A program made the translations under genes and the position numbers. Source: DAOTUL01 sp034437435 (GTDB lineage: Bacteria; Chloroflexota; Anaerolineae; Aggregatilineales; Phototrophicaceae). From it: DNA of 12,033 bases. Position 1 is the first letter of the stretch. Every line of letters starts with the position of its first letter. Below, in pieces: positions 6,888 through 12,033 of this stretch. The stretch lies in the NCBI GenBank assembly GCA_964417785.1, contig CAYQJO010000127.1, positions 1 to 12,033 of the forward strand, written 5' to 3'. The notes under the pieces are model-generated. The model made no database searches and was not told the DNA's origin. It saw only the letters and a program-made list of their open reading frames with translations.

Positions 6888-7745
6888 ATGGATGTTCGGA
6901 CTTTCACCGATGCGGCGGCCTTCGCTGAGCGCAGCACGCCGTTCTTGCTGCGCGATGAGCCGACCAATAACCTTGTCCTGGGGTTGACGCACAATCTCAA
7001 ACGCGACCTGTACCGCTACGGCGACGAGATGCCATATATGGCGACGGTCGAAGCAGGTGGTGAAGTGGTGGCAGTGGCGCTGCGCACCCCACCACATGCC
7101 CTGATTCTGACGCCAACTGACGCGGATGAGGCGCTGTTGGCATTGGCGCACAACGTGTTTGAGCGCTGGCCGACGCTGCCGCAGATCAACGGACCATCGG
7201 ATACCGCTGCCCGGTTTCTGCGTATCTGGGGGGCGCTCAGCGGTCAGACCGGCCATCTGCATATGCACCAGCACATCTACAAGCTGGAACAGATCATCCC
7301 GGTTACGGGCGTCAGCGGAGAGGCGCGTGAGGCATCTGGGGCAGACCATGATCTGATTGTCCGCTGGATCAAGGAATTCCAGATGGACTGCTTCGGAAAA
7401 ACACTGCCCGACGAGGACGTGCAGGCTGCGGTGGATCGCTGGTTGTCGAGTGACGGAAATCAAGCGTTGTTCATATGGGAAGACGACGGTCAACCGGTGT
7501 CGATGGCGGGATACGGCGGGACGACGCCCAACGGAATGCGCGTAAGTTATGTCTATACGCCGCCCGAACAGCGCCGCCGGGGTTACGCCAGCGCGGTGAC
7601 AGCGGCGGTCAGCCAGCGGATTCTCGACGGCGGGCGCACCTTCTGCTTTCTTTACACCGATATGGCTAACCCTACGTCGAACAAGATTTATCAGGACATC
7701 GGCTACCGCTCAGTAGGCGATGTCAGCCTCTACGACCTGCAATAG
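6888..7745 (+). CDS. GNAT-family N-acetyltransferase
   Basis: Transfers an acetyl group from acetyl-CoA to an amine; the acceptor cannot be told. The C-terminal half carries the fold: strand VSYVYTPPEQ (219-228), then the acetyl-CoA loop RRRGYAS (229-235, R-x-x-G-x-A), helix ASAVTAAVSQRIL, strand FCFLYTD, and the NPTSNKIYQDIGYRSVG segment (261-277), a typical motif-B end. The N-terminal half (1-140) is probably a degenerate second GNAT-like domain, giving 285 residues against about 150 for a single domain. The ATG is 3 bases after the upstream stop with no ribosome-binding site, so translation is probably coupled to the membrane protein gene. Its last 23 bases overlap the converging gene. Confidence 0.82.
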   Translation: MDVRTFTDAAAFAERSTPFLLRDEPTNNLVLGLTHNLKRDLYRYGDEMPYMATVEAGGEVVAVALRTPPHALILTPTDADEALLALAHNVFERWPTLPQINGPSDTAARFLRIWGALSGQTGHLHMHQHIYKLEQIIPVTGVSGEAREASGADHDLIVRWIKEFQMDCFGKTLPDEDVQAAVDRWLSSDGNQALFIWEDDGQPVSMAGYGGTTPNGMRVSYVYTPPEQRRRGYASAVTAAVSQRILDGGRTFCFLYTDMANPTSNKIYQDIGYRSVGDVSLYDLQ

Positions 7746-8751
7746 CACGGTCGATGCCGGTCCATAGGATTGCGCCGCCGTGTGGGGTCATGCGTTTGTG
7801 GAGATTGGCGGGCAGTCCATCCAGAGTATCCACCGGCACATAATGGGTGGCCTGCCGTTCGGTCAGCAGCGCGGCCTCCAGTTCGGTATGCCAGCGATCA
7901 AACCAGGTGTCATCGTGAATCAGCAGCAGCACGCCGATTTCTGAGCGCGTGGACAGATGGTTGACAGCCACCCCCAGCAGGATCATCTCGGCCTGGCCCG
8001 TGTCCAGCATGCGGCGCAGATCAGCGACCGGCGCATGGTCGTAGAAGTAATCGGCGCTGTCGGCAGCACCGTCCCATTCATGATATTCCGGCATGGCAAA
8101 TAGCTCTTCACCGTATTCGCGCAAGGTCTGGTGGCGCACGGACCATTCAGTCGCCATCCACGCTTGCGGCCCGCTGGGCTGGAAGACGTAGGCGGGGAGG
8201 ACCTGATACAACCCGGCACCGATGGCGAGGGTGCTGGCCCGCTGCGCCACGATGGCTTTATAGGTCCCGTGATGGTTAAACACAGTCAGGGTGTTGACTC
8301 CGATGATGGCGGCCCGCCCGGCTCCATTGAAGGTGACATGCTCTGGCGGCACCTGTTCGTGAAAGCGCTGGCGCAGCGGCAGCCCGTCACGCTTACCCTG
8401 GGCATAGTCACGGAGTTCGTGGTCCAGGGCGTCGCAGGTCGCCAGCATGTCGAAGTAGTAGCCCAGATGCCCGTGAATGCGGTTGTCTTCCACACGATTC
8501 AGGATGTAGCTCAGGCCGTTGGTGATTCCAGGCCGTTCACGCAGCAGCGTATCCAGATGGCCGCGATCATACACCCGATACATCGCTGGATCAGCGAAGG
8601 TATCGGGCGGTGTGGCGGCCAGGATGGAGTCTATATCCTGGCCGGGGTGTGCCGGGTAGAATGTCGCGGGATACGTGCCACCATTATGCGAAAACAACGT
8701 ATCCCCGTAGAATTGTCGTAGGGTGTCGATCAGGCGGGTGTGCGAGTCCAT
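7723..8751 (-). CDS. Unrecognised 342-residue protein with a Nudix-box-like motif
   Basis: I cannot name the family. It is a soluble protein with no signal peptide or TM segment. In the middle, a GRAAIIGVNTLTVFNHHGTYKAI-type strand pattern (about 145-167), then VAQRAS, LPAYVFQPSG (185-194) and HQTLREYGEELF (207-218) follow the order of a Nudix domain. REYGEEL resembles the REUxEE core of the Nudix box, but the upstream Gly and Glu are not at canonical spacing (7 and 8 residues instead of 5 and 7). If real, it would be a divergent or inactive Nudix-like domain. The rest is rich in His, Asp and Tyr. It is last in a minus-strand operon: 6 bases after the GNAT stop, with a short-spaced AGGAA before the ATG. 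Its 3' end overlaps the converging GNAT gene. Confidence 0.72.
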   Translation of the reverse strand: MDSHTRLIDTLRQFYGDTLFSHNGGTYPATFYPAHPGQDIDSILAATPPDTFADPAMYRVYDRGHLDTLLRERPGITNGLSYILNRVEDNRIHGHLGYYFDMLATCDALDHELRDYAQGKRDGLPLRQRFHEQVPPEHVTFNGAGRAAIIGVNTLTVFNHHGTYKAIVAQRASTLAIGAGLYQVLPAYVFQPSGPQAWMATEWSVRHQTLREYGEELFAMPEYHEWDGAADSADYFYDHAPVADLRRMLDTGQAEMILLGVAVNHLSTRSEIGVLLLIHDDTWFDRWHTELEAALLTERQATHYVPVDTLDGLPANLHKRMTPHGGAILWTGIDRAIAGRRG

Positions 8752-8757
8752 GAGTTC

Positions 8758-9255
8758 CTATACCAGTTCTTTGCACAGCCAGTATACCGCAACTGTCCGA
8801 CCTTCGCGGAAAGCGTCGGCGGTCGGTGTGACCTGCTGCACGGTGCCGCTGATGGAATAGCCCATACCGACATAGAATTCCACCCCACCAGTCACGCTGA
8901 TGCGAGCCTGGGTGCAGCCACGCTCGATGGCAACTTCCTCGGCCATTTGCATAAGGCGGCGGCCAATACCCTGACCACGCAGCGGCTCATCCACCCACAG
9001 CATGTCGATGGTGAGTGTGCCGCGCCGGGTCACAGCGGAGATACCAGCCACCACGTCACCTTCCAGGTCGTCCAGACTGATGTCAACTGGCATGGCATCC
9101 GCCGGATGCGGAAAGACACTGGTCGGCAGCACATCACACAGTTTGCGAGCCAGATACTTGCGGTAATCGGCATCTGGCTCGTTGGTGATAGTAAACTCGT
9201 AGCTGCCGCTGTAGACTGCTCGCTGGTAACCAAAATTCAGTACCGTAATCGTCAT
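8758..9255 (-). CDS. Small GNAT-family N-acetyltransferase
   Basis: A single-domain acetyltransferase of 165 residues, the usual size. Seen: strand LTIDMLWVDEPLRG (81-94), the acetyl-CoA loop RGQGIGRRLM (93-102, a canonical R-x-x-G-x-G with Arg93, Gly96 and Gly98), helix to ERGC, strand ARISVTG, and EFYVGMGYSISGTV (126-139), the typical FYxxxGF end. The substrate is unknown. The start ATG overlaps the upstream kinase stop (ATGA, 9252-9255), so production should follow that gene. It is the middle gene of a three-gene operon driven by the structured leader at 10212-10498. A modifying enzyme next to an APH-fold kinase could suggest small-molecule or drug modification, but that is only context. 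Confidence 0.87.
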   Translation of the reverse strand: MTITVLNFGYQRAVYSGSYEFTITNEPDADYRKYLARKLCDVLPTSVFPHPADAMPVDISLDDLEGDVVAGISAVTRRGTLTIDMLWVDEPLRGQGIGRRLMQMAEEVAIERGCTQARISVTGGVEFYVGMGYSISGTVQQVTPTADAFREGRTVAVYWLCKELV

Positions 9256-10211
9256 TTATATTCTCCCAGACGGCCTGTTTTCAAGAACCGTTTCATCTCA
9301 TCCACACGGTGATCCAGTATGTCAGGCACTTTGCCGCGTATAGCCGGATGGTCGGCGTTGCCCGCGATCCAGCGGCAGGATGCCACATGGCGGGCGGCGA
9401 CAAAGGTATCCAGGTGGTCCAATGGACGGTTGTAACCCGCCACAATGGCCTCACGTATCGCGTCATAGTCCTTGCGGTCACGGTTGACCCACAGCATCGG
9501 CGTCAGATCGTAGGCGAAATAGCCGTAGCTGCACTCATCGAAGTCCACCGCACCGACGGTCTGGCCTTCAAACAGCAGGTTCTTGGCGATGAGATCGGCG
9601 TGGATCAGCCCGAAAGCCGGTCCATCTTCCATCGCCGCACATACCTGGTCGATGACTTCCGCCATGACAGCCTGATGGTCTGCCGTGAAGAAGCGCTCAC
9701 CCTCATCAGGATTATACGGTGAATCCACGCCGAACAGTCCGCCACAATCCAGTGTGGGGCGTTCAAAGTCCGGCGGTGGCTCAAATCGGATCGTGTGCAA
9801 CTGGGCGGCGAACGCGCCGAACGCCTGTAACTGTGCCGGGGTGTGATCGCCAGCCAGGATGGGATGCCCATCGACCCAGGTCAGCAGGACGCAGTGAACC
9901 GGCGTATCAATCCCATCCAGTCCGCCAGTACAGACATCGCCCACCGGAGCCGGAACACGCAGTTCGGCGCTGAGTGTGCGCAGCCACATCAGTTCGGACT
10001 TGATCCAGCGCAACGGTTTGTGGCCGGGGCGGTGCATCCGCAGGGCGTAGCGGTCCGTACCGGCCTGCACACTGAACACGGTGTTATTGGTGTACGCGGC
10101 CAGTTCCAGTGTCGCATCCGGCAGACCGAAATGTGCCAATGCCTGACGCGCCAGCCGTTCAAAACGGCGGACCTGTTCGTGGTAGTCCAGTTGATGAAAG
10201 TGGTTGTTCAC
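9252..10211 (-). CDS. APH-fold phosphotransferase (aminoglycoside/choline/homoserine kinase-like)
   Basis: A small-molecule kinase of the aminoglycoside phosphotransferase superfamily, 319 residues, the usual length. Seen: N-lobe strand VFSVQAGTDRYALRMHRP (45-62); hinge VLLTWVDGHP (108-117); catalytic loop GLIHADLIAKNLLF (201-214) with His204, Asp206 and Asn211; metal-binding AVDFDECSYG (221-230) with Asp223 followed by Phe-Asp. The ALRMHR pattern places Arg58 where protein kinases have Lys. Substrate is not readable: homoserine kinase type II, choline-type kinases, macrolide/aminoglycoside phosphotransferases and YihE-like kinases share these motifs. Homoserine dehydrogenase is nearby but on the other strand and not linked. 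Start is GTG at 10209-10211 with AAGGA (10219-10223) 7 bases upstream. The gene follows an attenuator-like leader. Confidence 0.85.
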   Translation of the reverse strand: MNNHFHQLDYHEQVRRFERLARQALAHFGLPDATLELAAYTNNTVFSVQAGTDRYALRMHRPGHKPLRWIKSELMWLRTLSAELRVPAPVGDVCTGGLDGIDTPVHCVLLTWVDGHPILAGDHTPAQLQAFGAFAAQLHTIRFEPPPDFERPTLDCGGLFGVDSPYNPDEGERFFTADHQAVMAEVIDQVCAAMEDGPAFGLIHADLIAKNLLFEGQTVGAVDFDECSYGYFAYDLTPMLWVNRDRKDYDAIREAIVAGYNRPLDHLDTFVAARHVASCRWIAGNADHPAIRGKVPDILDHRVDEMKRFLKTGRLGEYK

Positions 10212-10218
10212 AACAGTG

Positions 10219-10258
10219 TCCTTGTGCGAATAACGAACGTGACCGGTCCTCGCACAGG
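10219..10258 (-). promoter_or_regulatory. Hairpin that can mask the kinase ribosome-binding site
   Basis: On the minus strand, CCTGTGCGA (10258-10250) pairs with TCGCACAAGG (10229-10220), nine pairs with one bulged A. The final GG belongs to the Shine-Dalgarno AAGGA (10223-10219) of the kinase gene. The loop holds an 8-base palindrome GACCGGTC (10241-10248). This could add translational control after the attenuator. Confidence 0.5.
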
Positions 10259-10260
10259 CA

Positions 10261-10300
10261 CAAACAAAAAGCAGCCACGGCGAGGAGGCTCGTGGCTGCT
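10261..10300 (-). terminator. Intrinsic terminator in the kinase leader (segments 3:4)
   Basis: On the minus strand AGCAGCCACG (10300-10291) pairs perfectly with CGTGGCTGCT (10279-10270). The loop is 11 bases and a T-rich run (10270-10261) follows. It lies 49 bases upstream of the GTG start of the gene it precedes and downstream of a matching promoter, so it should act as an attenuator rather than an end-of-gene terminator. Confidence 0.82.
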
Positions 10301-10325
10301 GAACAAGTCTTATGGAATCACAAAA

Positions 10326-10370
10326 CAGCCACGAGGCGATAACGCGCAGGTGCGCGTCTCTCCGTGACTG
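10326..10370 (-). promoter_or_regulatory. Attenuator segments 1 and 2 with alternative pairing
   Basis: On the minus strand segment 1, CAGTCACG (10370-10363), pairs with CGTGGCTG (10333-10326), eight pairs with one G-U. It encloses a small hairpin, ACGCGC/GCGCGT (10357-10352 with 10347-10342). Segment 2 in its longer form, CTCGTGGCTG (10335-10326), is perfectly complementary to CAGCCACGAG (10298-10289), the 5' arm of the terminator. So 1:2 allows the terminator and 2:3 prevents it, the classical attenuator logic. TTTTG follows segment 2, so 1:2 might itself be a weak terminator. Confidence 0.7.
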
Positions 10371-10394
10371 CTGTCTCAGCAGATTGACTGAAAC
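10368..10394 (-). promoter_or_regulatory. Two mutually exclusive hairpins between leader ORF and attenuator
   Basis: On the minus strand GTTTCAG (10394-10388) can pair with CTGAGAC (10379-10373). Alternatively CTGCTG (10382-10377) pairs with CAGCAG (10373-10368). They share bases, so only one can form. The second uses the first three bases of attenuator segment 1 and would weaken the 1:2 pairing. This links the end of the leader ORF to the downstream switch. Confidence 0.5.
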
Positions 10395-10400
10395 AACGAT

Positions 10401-10460
10401 CTAGCGGAAGACGGACGCACCCATGTCGTTCCGGGGGATTGCTCTAAATGCAAATGCCAT
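10401..10460 (-). CDS. Putative 19-residue leader peptide of the kinase operon
   Basis: ATG at 10460-10458 opens a 19-codon frame encoding MAFAFRAIPRNDMGASVFR, ending in TAG at 10403-10401. A textbook Shine-Dalgarno GGAGGT (10473-10468) lies 7 bases before the ATG, stronger than that of most genes in the window. Transcription would come from the promoter at 10505-10534. Codons 2-3 and 4-5 are a direct repeat (GCATTT twice). Three of 19 residues are Phe, which is suggestive beside tRNA-Phe but far from a run of control codons as in the E. coli pheA leader. The stop lies 7 bases before the first regulatory hairpin. I recognise no known leader peptide; ribosome stalling on it is inferred from the downstream structure. 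Confidence 0.6.
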   Translation of the reverse strand: MAFAFRAIPRNDMGASVFR

Positions 10461-10504
10461 GAATGCGACCTCCATTATTGAAGAGATTTACAATACCGTT
10501 TGGC

Positions 10505-10534
10505 AGTGTATCATGTTTTGTGATGCCGAGTCAA
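10505..10534 (-). promoter_or_regulatory. Promoter of the leader and kinase operon
   Basis: On the minus strand TTGACT (10534-10529) and TACACT (10510-10505) are 18 bases apart, and TG one base before the -10 makes it an extended -10. The start would be near 10498, about 38 bases before the leader-peptide ATG. It lies back to back with the tRNA promoter. Confidence 0.7.
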
Positions 10535-10543
10535 CATCTACAC

Positions 10544-10572
10544 TTGACTTGCCATCATCCCAGGACTATAAT
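10544..10572 (+). promoter_or_regulatory. Promoter of tRNA-Phe
   Basis: TTGACT (10544-10549) and a perfect TATAAT (10567-10572) are 17 bases apart, close to the sigma70 consensus. Transcription would start near 10579, a few bases before the mature tRNA 5' end. Confidence 0.88.
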
Positions 10573-10585
10573 CCGCACATTGTTA

Positions 10586-10658
10586 GCCAAGATAGCTCAG
10601 TTGGTAGAGCAACGCACTGAAAATGCGTGGGTCCCCAGTTCAAGTCTGGGTCTTGGCA
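10586..10658 (+). tRNA. tRNA-Phe (GAA)
   Basis: A complete 73-base cloverleaf. Acceptor GCCAAGA (10586-10592) pairs fully with TCTTGGC (10651-10657); discriminator A10658. D-stem GCTC/GAGC with the AGTTGGTA loop; anticodon stem ACGCA/TGCGT; anticodon loop CTGAAAA with GAA at 10619-10621; five-base variable loop; T-stem CCCAG/CTGGG with loop TTCAAGT. The CCA end is not encoded (genome reads ACA). It reads UUC and UUU. Confidence 0.96.
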
Positions 10659-10662
10659 CAAT

Positions 10663-10690
10663 AAAGACTGATCGCACGATCAGTCTTTTT
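10663..10690 (+). terminator. Terminator of tRNA-Phe, overlapping the end of a converging gene
   Basis: AAAGACTGATC (10663-10673) pairs perfectly with GATCAGTCTTT (10678-10688) around a 4-base loop, followed by a T run to 10690. On the minus strand the same hairpin is followed by TTTATT, so it probably serves both directions. The stop codon of the minus-strand phosphatase gene (10680-10682) is inside the stem. Confidence 0.88.
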
Positions 10691-11654
10691 GATTCTCATC
10701 TTCCTCGGCCAGCAGCGTCTGAACCGCCTCCACTGCCAGATCGTGGAAACGCCCGTTAGTGGCGATCACACCATAATTCTTGAGTGAGGTCCCCTCGGAG
10801 AAATCGAGCGGCGAACCATCCACATCGGTCACTCTCCCGCCCGCGGCCTGGACCAGTGCCGCACCCGGTGCGTGATCCCAGATCGAATGCGGGCGTGTAT
10901 TGCCATGACGCGGCAGGCGCAGATAAAAATCGGCGTCACCGGCGGCCACCCGTCCGTACTTCTCCTGGCTGTCGGCTCGCTCCACCGTTGCGCCGTCCAT
11001 ACCCATCAACTCACGCACCCGTGCCAGCCGTCCATGTCCGACATGGCTCTTCTCCACGCTTTCCAGCGCTTTGAGCGTCACGGGGTCCGACCGTTCGGAA
11101 ACCTGGATCGTCTGTGGTGGTGCAGAACCGTCTAAGGGCTGCATAAAGGCTGTGCCATCAATGGCGTAAAGCAATTTAGGGCCACCGGGATACGCCGGAG
11201 CGCCCAGAACCCCGGCCACAGGCTGGCGATCCTGCAAAATACCAACGGCATTGACGAAATGCCGCTGCGCCAGAAAGCCTTTGGTGCCGTCGATGGGGTC
11301 CACGATCCACATGCGCGGCGTCTCTTTGTTGGCACCATGATCGAGCCAGGAGCGCAGGTTATCTTCGGTGATGGATATGCCCAGGATTTCACCGACCAGG
11401 TTAGTAATCTCCTGCCGCTGTTCCGGTTCCACCAGCGTCATGAATTGATCGCCCCACTCCTCCGACATCACGCCGTCATCCGGATAATGTTCCCAGAGCG
11501 CCCGGCAGATGATGGCCTGGGAGCCATAATCGGCGATGGTGACCGGTTCGCTGCCAGCTTTGTCGCTGCGGACGATATGGCGCTGCTGGACTTCATAACA
11601 GAGGTGGGCGGCCTGCCGGACGGCCTCAAAAATCGGCGACAATTCTAGCGACAT
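10680..11654 (-). CDS. 3'(2'),5'-bisphosphate nucleotidase, HAL2/CysQ-like (inositol monophosphatase family)
   Basis: Most likely removes the 3'-phosphate from PAP, the by-product of sulfate activation and sulfonation, with Mg2+, in the cytoplasm. Seen: KAGSEPVTIADYGSQ (32-46, Asp42), SEE (64-66), the metal site WIVDPIDGTKGFL (116-128, Asp119 and Asp122) and SIWDHAPGAALVQAAGG (257-273, Asp260). The GFL after the DGT and the KxGSEPVTxAD pattern are closer to the HAL2/SAL1 PAP phosphatases than to inositol monophosphatase, as is the length (324 against about 270). Activity on inositol phosphate or fructose bisphosphate cannot be excluded. ATG at 11652-11654 with GAGGAG (11663-11668) 8 bases upstream. 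The last codons lie in the tRNA-Phe terminator. Confidence 0.88.
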   Translation of the reverse strand: MSLELSPIFEAVRQAAHLCYEVQQRHIVRSDKAGSEPVTIADYGSQAIICRALWEHYPDDGVMSEEWGDQFMTLVEPEQRQEITNLVGEILGISITEDNLRSWLDHGANKETPRMWIVDPIDGTKGFLAQRHFVNAVGILQDRQPVAGVLGAPAYPGGPKLLYAIDGTAFMQPLDGSAPPQTIQVSERSDPVTLKALESVEKSHVGHGRLARVRELMGMDGATVERADSQEKYGRVAAGDADFYLRLPRHGNTRPHSIWDHAPGAALVQAAGGRVTDVDGSPLDFSEGTSLKNYGVIATNGRFHDLAVEAVQTLLAEEDENQKD

Positions 11655-11669
11655 GTCAAATGCTCCTCA

Positions 11670-11689
11670 CGATTGGGTGAAACCAATCG
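11670..11689. repeat. Palindrome at the phosphatase transcription start, possible operator
   Basis: CGATTGG (11670-11676) and CCAATCG (11683-11689) are perfect inverted repeats with a 6-base spacer. It lies just upstream of the Shine-Dalgarno and at the predicted transcription start, with no T run, so an operator is likelier than a terminator. Confidence 0.45.
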
Positions 11690-11690
11690 A

Positions 11691-11719
11691 AGTGTACCGG
11701 AGAACGCAGACCCGTTCAA
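11691..11719 (-). promoter_or_regulatory. Probable promoter of the bisphosphate nucleotidase gene
   Basis: On the minus strand TTGAAC (11719-11714) and TACACT (11696-11691) are 17 bases apart. The -35 overlaps the stop codon of the upstream response-regulator gene. Transcription would begin near 11684, inside the palindrome at 11670-11689. Confidence 0.5.
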
Positions 11720-12033
11720 TGAGCGGTTGCGGATTCTGCCAACATGTCACCGACAAGCGCTGACAGCCCTCTGGGGCTGACCGGCTTGACCAGAACGTGT
11801 TCCACGTTGTAGACATCCAGCGGGAACTGGCTGGAGAATGCGTTGGCCGAAACAACAATGATATGGGGGGCGTGTTCGATGGGGGCCAGACAATCGAGGA
11901 CGTCAGTGCCATAACCGTCAGGAAGCTCCAGGTCCAGGATGATGAGGTCCGGCAGGCCATAGGTATTGATATACTGAAGGGCGTGCTTGACCGAGCAAAC
12001 GGTATCACAGGCATGGTTGGATGCCCGCAACTG
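11716..12033 (-). CDS. Response regulator receiver domain, 5' end beyond the window
   Basis: The C-terminal part of a stand-alone receiver domain. Counting from the TTG at 12030: phospho-acceptor Asp33 in LIILDLELPDG, Ser61 in VVSAN (Thr/Ser position), Lys82 in VLVKPVSP, then a final helix and stop. The frame stays open to the window edge (a CAG codon at 12031-12033), and the receiver's first strand with its acidic pair, about 25 residues, is missing. The gene therefore very probably starts outside. No output domain follows, so it is a single-domain regulator or the end of a larger protein whose other domains lie upstream. The stop is 61 bases before the nucleotidase start. Confidence 0.85.
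   Translation of the reverse strand, partial: QLRASNHACDTVCSVKHALQYINTYGLPDLIILDLELPDGYGTDVLDCLAPIEHAPHIIVVSANAFSSQFPLDVYNVEHVLVKPVSPRGLSALVGDMLAESATAH

Noticed and set aside
8131..8721. 196-codon plus-strand open frame
   Set aside because: It is antisense to the 342-residue minus-strand gene, which has operon context and a proper start. No recognisable motif.
9252..10211. Naming the APH-fold kinase thrB (homoserine kinase)
   Set aside because: The motifs are shared by many small-molecule kinases, and the homoserine dehydrogenase gene is about 6 kb away on the other strand in a separate operon.
10261..10498. T-box or known metabolite riboswitch
   Set aside because: No T-box UGGN bulge sequence or Stem I features, and no conserved cores of TPP, SAM-I, FMN or glycine riboswitches by eye. 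The CTGAGA and GGAGAG strings occur without the rest of those motifs. An Rfam search would settle it.
10423..10759. Plus-strand open frames running through the tRNA gene
   Set aside because: They read across the leader, the tRNA-Phe and its terminator, and have no ribosome-binding site or family resemblance.

Overview
The window looks like ordinary chromosome from a moderately GC-rich free-living bacterium. My best guess is the Chloroflexota (Anaerolineae-like), from the overall look of the proteins: a CoaE with an extra C-terminal domain, a PspA next to a two-TM coiled-coil protein, and a receiver fused in front of a histidine kinase. This is inference; no 16S or other marker is present. I see no insertion sequence, CRISPR array or phage gene.

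Layout, left half. A coaE-type gene (minus, 9-1196) diverges from a three-gene plus-strand operon (1302-3996): alpha/beta hydrolase, homoserine dehydrogenase and PP2C-like phosphatase, joined by two ATGA overlaps. A receiver-histidine kinase gene with a good promoter follows (4083-5216). After it come pspA (5266-5949), a terminator nested in a larger inverted repeat, a membrane coiled-coil protein (6069-6884) and a GNAT acetyltransferase (6888-7745). The kinase, PspA and membrane protein may form an envelope-stress group.

Layout, right half. A minus-strand operon reads from about 10498 down to 7723: a long structured leader, an APH-fold kinase, a GNAT acetyltransferase and an unrecognised protein with a Nudix-box-like motif. 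Its 3' end overlaps the converging GNAT gene. A tRNA-Phe(GAA) gene with a near-consensus promoter diverges from the leader promoter. The tRNA terminator hairpin contains the stop codon of a converging 3'(2'),5'-bisphosphate nucleotidase-like gene (10680-11654). A response-regulator fragment runs off the right edge.

The most interesting element is the leader of the APH-kinase operon (10212-10498, minus). It has a promoter, a 19-codon open reading frame behind a textbook Shine-Dalgarno sequence, a chain of mutually exclusive hairpins ending in an intrinsic terminator (a 1:2 / 2:3 / 3:4 layout), and a further hairpin that can mask the ribosome-binding site of the kinase gene. I match it to no riboswitch or T-box family I know. 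It reads as a translation-responsive attenuator, possibly answering to ribosome stalling.
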